Of a stretch of DNA of 15,616 nucleotides, positions 13,782 to 15,616 are shown piece by piece (position 1 is the first letter of the stretch; every line of letters starts with the position of its first letter). Source of the stretch: Actinomycetes bacterium (GTDB lineage: Bacteria; Actinomycetota; Acidimicrobiia; Acidimicrobiales; SZUA-35); contig JAAETV010000167.1 of the NCBI GenBank assembly GCA_024227975.1, positions 1 to 15,616 on the forward strand. Direction: 5' to 3'. A program made the translations under genes and the position numbers. The notes below the pieces were generated by a model. That model had not been told where the DNA came from and searched no databases. It was given only the letters and a program-made list of their open reading frames with translations.

Positions 13782-14869
13782 GCAACCCGCTGGCTGGTCG
13801 GCTCGAAGCCAGGATCAGGATGGCGCGAGGACCCGAGTTCACCCTCGATATCGATCTGGCCATCGAGGCGGGGTCGACGGCTGCCCTCCTTGGGCCCAAT
13901 GGGGCTGGCAAATCAACGACCATTGAGATCATCGCCGGCCTCCTCCCCGTCGACGGTGGCTGCGTGCGGCTCGGAGAACGAGTGCTGGACGACCCGGAGG
14001 AGGGTTGTTTCGTGGCCCCCGAGCAGCGCCATGTCGGGATCGTGTTCCAGCGATACCTGCTGTTCGAACACCTGACCGTGGCCGCCAACATCGCCTTCGG
14101 CGTCACTCACGGCCGATGGTGGGGGAGCCGACAAGACCGGGTCCGAGCCAGTGTCGACCAATGGATGGAATCCCTGGAGCTGACCGAGCTCGCGGGGCGA
14201 CACCCGAGTGAGCTTTCGGGTGGGCAGGCTCAACGGGTTGCCTTGGCCCGAGCGTTGGCCACCGAACCTGATCTGCTCCTACTAGACGAACCTCTGGCCG
14301 CCCTCGATGTCGAAACCAAGGCCCAGATGAGGCGGACCCTGGCTGACCATCTCAGCAGCTACCCAGGTCCCCGACTCATCATCACCCACGACCCGGCTGA
14401 CGCCTTCCTCCTCGGCGACCGCATCCATGTGCTCGAAGCCGGTCGGCTGACCCAGTCGGGTTCGGCCGAGTCCATCCGCCGAAGACCGGCCACTGCCTAT
14501 GCCGCCGCCTTGGCCGGGACGAACCTCCTCACCGGATCCAACGATGGTGGCAATCTGCGCTTGGACCACCATCGCCACACCCTTCAGAGCTCCGACACCC
14601 ACACGGTCGGCCCGGTGCTGATCACCATCCACCCCACCGCGATCGCCCTTCACCCCGACGAACCTCACGGCAGCCCCCGCAATACTTGGTCGACCACGGT
14701 GGCGACGGTTGAACCACTCGGCGATACGACCCGTATCACCCTGGACCAGCCCCTCCCTCTGGGGGTCGACATCACTCCGGCTGCCACCTCGGCCCTGGGT
14801 CTAGCCCCAGGATCAAAGGTCTGGGTCTCGATCAAAGCCACCGAGATCTCGGTGGAGAAGGCCGGATAG
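13778..14869 (+). CDS. modC: Molybdate ABC transporter ATP-binding protein ModC
   Basis: 363-residue ATPase. Walker A GPNGAGKST is at 39-47, the Q-loop Gln91 in VFQRYLLFEH, the signature LSGGQ at 146-150, Walker B LLLLDEP at 166-172 with catalytic Glu171, the D-loop follows, and the H-loop His204 is in THDPADAF. The C-terminal part from about 275 is a TOBE/Mop-like domain (VATVEPLGDTTRITL, GLAPGSKVWVSIKATEISV), as in ModC proteins that bind oxyanion for feedback control. ATG 13778 lies in the ATGA overlap with modB and follows a G-rich ribosome binding site; a GTG four codons upstream (13766) is less likely. Assignment to molybdate rather than tungstate or sulfate rests on ModB and the Mop-like end. 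Confidence 0.93.
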   Translation: MSNPLAGRLEARIRMARGPEFTLDIDLAIEAGSTAALLGPNGAGKSTTIEIIAGLLPVDGGCVRLGERVLDDPEEGCFVAPEQRHVGIVFQRYLLFEHLTVAANIAFGVTHGRWWGSRQDRVRASVDQWMESLELTELAGRHPSELSGGQAQRVALARALATEPDLLLLDEPLAALDVETKAQMRRTLADHLSSYPGPRLIITHDPADAFLLGDRIHVLEAGRLTQSGSAESIRRRPATAYAAALAGTNLLTGSNDGGNLRLDHHRHTLQSSDTHTVGPVLITIHPTAIALHPDEPHGSPRNTWSTTVATVEPLGDTTRITLDQPLPLGVDITPAATSALGLAPGSKVWVSIKATEISVEKAG

Positions 14870-14874
14870 GGTTC

Positions 14875-15616
14875 GTGTCCATCGAGGAACACTCCACGTC
14901 AAGCCGGTCAGCGGAATCGACGACGGCGGAATCAGGTGGCCGGGCAACATGGCGCCAGGTGGCCATCCCTGGCGAGCATGGGGGCTGGAGCCTGACGGCT
15001 GAACCGGTCCTGCTCGGCTTGCTGGTCGCCTGGTCGTGGCCGGGACTGGCCCTCGGTCTGGGCGCCTTGGTGGCCTTCGTGGCCCGAACCCCACTCAAGG
15101 TCATCCTCGTTGACCGGCAGCGCAACCGTTGGCTCGAGCGGACGACGCTGGCGGCCAGGATCGTGTCGGTGGAAGCCGTCGCCCTCGTTGTCCTCGGCCT
15201 TCTGGCCACGCTCGGAGCCGGACTCGAGACCGAGTTCTGGCTCCCACTCGTTCTTGCCAGCCCTCTGATTGTTCTGGAGTTGTGGTACGACATGCGCAGT
15301 CGTAGCCGACGACTCATCCCCGAGTTGGCTGGCACCATCGGCATCGGGTCGGTGGCGGCTGCCATCGCTCTGGCTGGTGGATCGACTCGGCTGGTCGGCT
15401 TAGGGCTCTGGTGCATCGTGGCCGCTCGATCGCTGGCCGCCGTTGCCTATGTGCGGGCTCAGATCCAGCGAACCCGGCCCGAGCCCGGGCCGACCTGGCC
15501 CAGTGATGCGGCCCAGCTGATGGCGGTCGTCATCGTCGTCGTTGGCTGGTTGACCGATGCGGTTCCGGCGGCGGCCGCATTTGTCATCGGCCTTCTCGCC
15601 ATCATCCATCTCAGTG
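14875..15616 (+). CDS. YwiC-like family membrane protein (partial, runs off the window)
   Basis: 247 codons are present from GTG 14875 with no stop before the window end. The family motif appears as IPGEHGGWSL at 31-40 (P-x-E/Q-HG-x-W in YwiC-like proteins), after a hydrophilic Ser-rich 30-residue lead. At least six hydrophobic segments follow, at about 45-70, 96-116, 122-137, 150-169, 173-193 and 212-247. Function of the family is unknown. The gene starts 5 nt after the modC stop, with GATAGGG a few bases upstream of the GTG, so it is the fourth gene of the mod operon. In Bacillus subtilis ywiC sits near nar and fnr genes, so a role around nitrate respiration or molybdenum use is a guess. 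The true C-terminus is outside this window. Confidence 0.82.
   Translation, partial: MSIEEHSTSSRSAESTTAESGGRATWRQVAIPGEHGGWSLTAEPVLLGLLVAWSWPGLALGLGALVAFVARTPLKVILVDRQRNRWLERTTLAARIVSVEAVALVVLGLLATLGAGLETEFWLPLVLASPLIVLELWYDMRSRSRRLIPELAGTIGIGSVAAAIALAGGSTRLVGLGLWCIVAARSLAAVAYVRAQIQRTRPEPGPTWPSDAAQLMAVVIVVVGWLTDAVPAAAAFVIGLLAIIHLS

Overview
This is a GC-rich chromosomal segment with strong G/C preference at third codon positions. It has flavin/F420-type luciferase-like oxidoreductases, EthA-like Baeyer-Villiger chemistry and an Rpf-like transglycosylase with a threonine-rich tail. Together these suggest an Actinomycetota genome, plausibly of the Acidimicrobiia type. The phylum is a good inference; the class is only a guess from gene style. 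I see no IS element, CRISPR array, tRNA, rRNA or phage gene.

Layout. (1) 76-1125, minus: membrane-anchored Rpf/transglycosylase-like cell-wall protein ending in a Thr-rich stalk, divergent from (2) a luciferase-like monooxygenase at 1348-2559, plus. (3) 2591-5597, minus: a probable two-gene operon of a Baeyer-Villiger monooxygenase followed 7 nt later by a GH51 alpha-L-arabinofuranosidase. (4) 5876-8530, plus: acyl-CoA dehydrogenase, crotonase-family protein and nitroreductase-family protein. (5) 8527-11114, minus: a second luciferase-like oxidoreductase followed by an AMP-forming acyl-CoA synthetase. The synthetase and nitroreductase genes converge and share overlapping stop codons. (6) 11115-11479: a gene-poor stretch holding a 35-codon internally deleted relic of an HpaD-type extradiol dioxygenase. 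(7) 11480-12031, minus: PadR-family regulator. (8) 12076-15616, plus: modA-modB-modC molybdate-type ABC transporter, tightly overlapping, followed after 5 nt by a YwiC-like membrane protein that runs off the window.

Blocks 3-5 look like accessory catabolism. A ketone oxygenase, a CoA ligase, an acyl-CoA dehydrogenase, a crotonase and two luciferase-like oxidoreductases could together activate and degrade a lipid, terpenoid, steroid-like or aromatic acid, but the substrate cannot be read from sequence. The hpaD relic suggests the region once contributed to meta-cleavage of a homoprotocatechuate-like catechol. Block 8 supplies oxyanion, probably molybdate, for molybdenum cofactor enzymes. The attached YwiC-like protein hints at a link with anaerobic or nitrate respiration, because ywiC lies near the nar/fnr genes in Bacillus.

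The most distinctive observations are the hpaD micro-gene made by an in-frame internal deletion, a crotonase lacking both canonical glutamates, a roughly 25-bp element repeated upstream of two genes of block 4, an operator-like palindrome at 11174-11194, and the odd start of modA.
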